NCBI GenBank assembly: GCA_024277285.1
Contig: JAJRVM010000358.1
Location: forward strand, 1-24,013
DNA: 24,013 bases
Direction of reading: 5' to 3'
Source: Planctomycetota bacterium
GTDB taxonomy: Bacteria > Planctomycetota > Planctomycetia > Pirellulales > Pirellulaceae
In this document: in pieces, positions 23,114-24,013 of the stretch
How the letters are laid out: each line of letters begins with the position of its first letter
Numbering within the stretch: position 1 is the stretch's first letter
Position numbers and translations under genes: made by a program
Notes under the pieces: model-generated
Told to the model about the DNA's origin: nothing
Databases searched by the model: none
Seen by the model: only the letters and a program-made list of their open reading frames with translations

Positions 23114-24013
23114 GATGTCTGCGTCGATGCCTCGTTGGACGTCTCTTTCGTGTCGCTCGATGCCTGCAGCAAGGCCACGACAGCCGCCTTGTACTTGGCC
23201 CGAGCCAGGCTCAATCGAGCCGTTACGTCGCATGCGGTCTTTTCATCACCGACCACGAACAGCTTGACGTCGCCAGAGTCCTTGGCCAGCTTCTCGGCCT
23301 CGATAGGACAGTTGCACGATTTCTCGCCAACCATGTAGCTCATGTGAACTTTCCCCATCGCCGCGCTCGCAACTTTGGCCATCTCGGCGGCCGTCGATTC
23401 GCAGTGAGCTTTCTGGCCAGCCACCGTGATCGTACCACTTTTGCTGCATACTTTCGGCTTGGCAAATGCTGCCACAAATTGCTCGGTCGCGTCCGCCAAT
23501 GCTCGCTTCGCTTCCGTCTCCTTGTCGAAACGCTTGTCGCCAACGACGTACTGGACCGCGGCACTCGATTCTTCCGCCAGCTTGCTCGCCGTCTTCGGGC
23601 AGTTCGTCTTGTCCGTGCCAACAGCATACGTCATTTGCGGCAACTTCTTCATGGCTGCTGTAATCGGGCAGTCCTTGCGGTCGCCGTTCTTCGCACCGGG
23701 ACATTTGCCTTTCGCACAGCTCTTGCCATCGTCTTTGCTGGTGTTCTTGGTCGTATCTTTCGCGGAAGGACAACCCTTGCAAGCAGCCTTGTCACCATGC
23801 GGGCAGGTTGCGCACTTCGCGTCCTTTTCGCCACTGCACTTGCCACCGGCACACGCCTTCGCACCCTCTTTGCCTTCGCAGCACTTGCCGTCCTTACCTT
23901 CACAGCATTTACCGTCTACATCCTTGCTGGTGTTCTTGGTCGTATCTTTCGCGGAAGGACAACCCTTGCAAGCAGCCTTGTCACCATGCGGGCAGGTTGC
24001 GCACTTCGCGTCC
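23101..24013 (-). CDS. Cysteine-rich repeat protein with duplicated C-terminal domain (5' end outside window)
   Basis: The frame is open from the window edge to TAA at 23103-23101; 303 codons are visible and the start lies beyond 24013. The first part is a hydrophilic Lys/Gly/Cys-rich region with about 17 cysteines in CxxC and CC clusters (DAKCATCPHGDKAACKGCPS, GKCCEGK twice, ACAGGKCSG). A 63-residue unit is repeated: the visible 90 bp at 23924-24013 are identical to 23735-23824. The second part has two related modules of about 60 residues: MTYAVGTDKTNCPKTASKLA then VVGD, and MSYMVGEKSCNCPIEAEKLA then FVVGD, each closing with an Ala-rich helix. No known family is recognised. The cysteine clusters suggest metal or thiol chemistry, and the neighbour is a metal-binding-domain protein, but a shared role is inference. 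Cellular location cannot be judged without the N terminus. Confidence 0.85.
   Translation of the reverse strand, partial: DAKCATCPHGDKAACKGCPSAKDTTKNTSKDVDGKCCEGKDGKCCEGKEGAKACAGGKCSGEKDAKCATCPHGDKAACKGCPSAKDTTKNTSKDDGKSCAKGKCPGAKNGDRKDCPITAAMKKLPQMTYAVGTDKTNCPKTASKLAEESSAAVQYVVGDKRFDKETEAKRALADATEQFVAAFAKPKVCSKSGTITVAGQKAHCESTAAEMAKVASAAMGKVHMSYMVGEKSCNCPIEAEKLAKDSGDVKLFVVGDEKTACDVTARLSLARAKYKAAVVALLQASSDTKETSNEASTQTSNDS
23735..24013 (-). repeat. Perfect 90-bp direct repeat with 189-bp period
   Basis: Positions 23735-23824 and 23924-24013 are identical. The period is 63 codons, so the reading frame is kept. The second copy is cut by the window end, so its full length and copy number are unknown. 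Confidence 0.92.

Overview
The window looks like chromosome of a planctomycete, probably of the Pirellulales. The main signs are an LEPR-XLL motif at the N terminus of a large secreted protein, an ECF sigma factor next to a Ser/Thr kinase with C-terminal TPRs, a Tat-exported Gfo/Idh/MocA oxidoreductase, many secreted proteins of unknown role, moderately high GC, and long gene-poor spacers full of palindromic repeats. This assignment is an inference from gene content; there is no rRNA or other marker gene.

Layout. Positions 1-689 are a non-coding island of palindromes. Positions 690-1776 hold a decayed discoidin-domain/glycosidase-like pseudogene, followed by a possible 42-aa exported peptide. 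Positions 1953-2863 are non-coding and hold a complex repeat (shared in permuted order with 15720-15980) and a 97-bp MITE-like element flanked by CTAG. On the + strand there follow an ECF sigma factor (2864-3538), a membrane Ser/Thr kinase with TPRs (3809-6928), an LEPR-XLL matrixin-like protease (7816-9951), an exported M28 peptidase with a PDZ domain (10253-11707), a small exported DUF1579-like protein (11858-12433), an exported coiled-coil protein (13038-14012), an exported isoaspartyl methyltransferase homologue with a C-terminal beta-sandwich (14331-15695), and an exported HExxH protease with a LecA-like C-terminal domain (16554-17891). All are separated by sizeable spacers, so most are probably transcribed singly.

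From 18468 to the right end the genes are on the - strand: a small conserved-looking protein of unknown function, NADP-type glutamate dehydrogenase (gdhA), a Tat-dependent Gfo/Idh/MocA oxidoreductase, a short lipoprotein with a heavy-metal-associated (HMA) domain, and the 3' part of a cysteine-rich repeat protein that runs off the window. The last two each have a strong intrinsic terminator.

The most interesting signal is in the HMA lipoprotein (complement 22446-22901). Its reading frame is interrupted by one in-frame UGA exactly where the first cysteine of the MTCxxC metal-binding motif belongs. Sixty further HMA-like codons follow, and 12 nt after the UGA there is a compact hairpin whose apical loop is GGUC, as in the E. 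coli fdhF SECIS. I read this as a candidate selenoprotein with a U-x-x-C metal/redox site. A nonsense mutation or sequencing error is the competing explanation. No selenocysteine machinery genes lie in the window.
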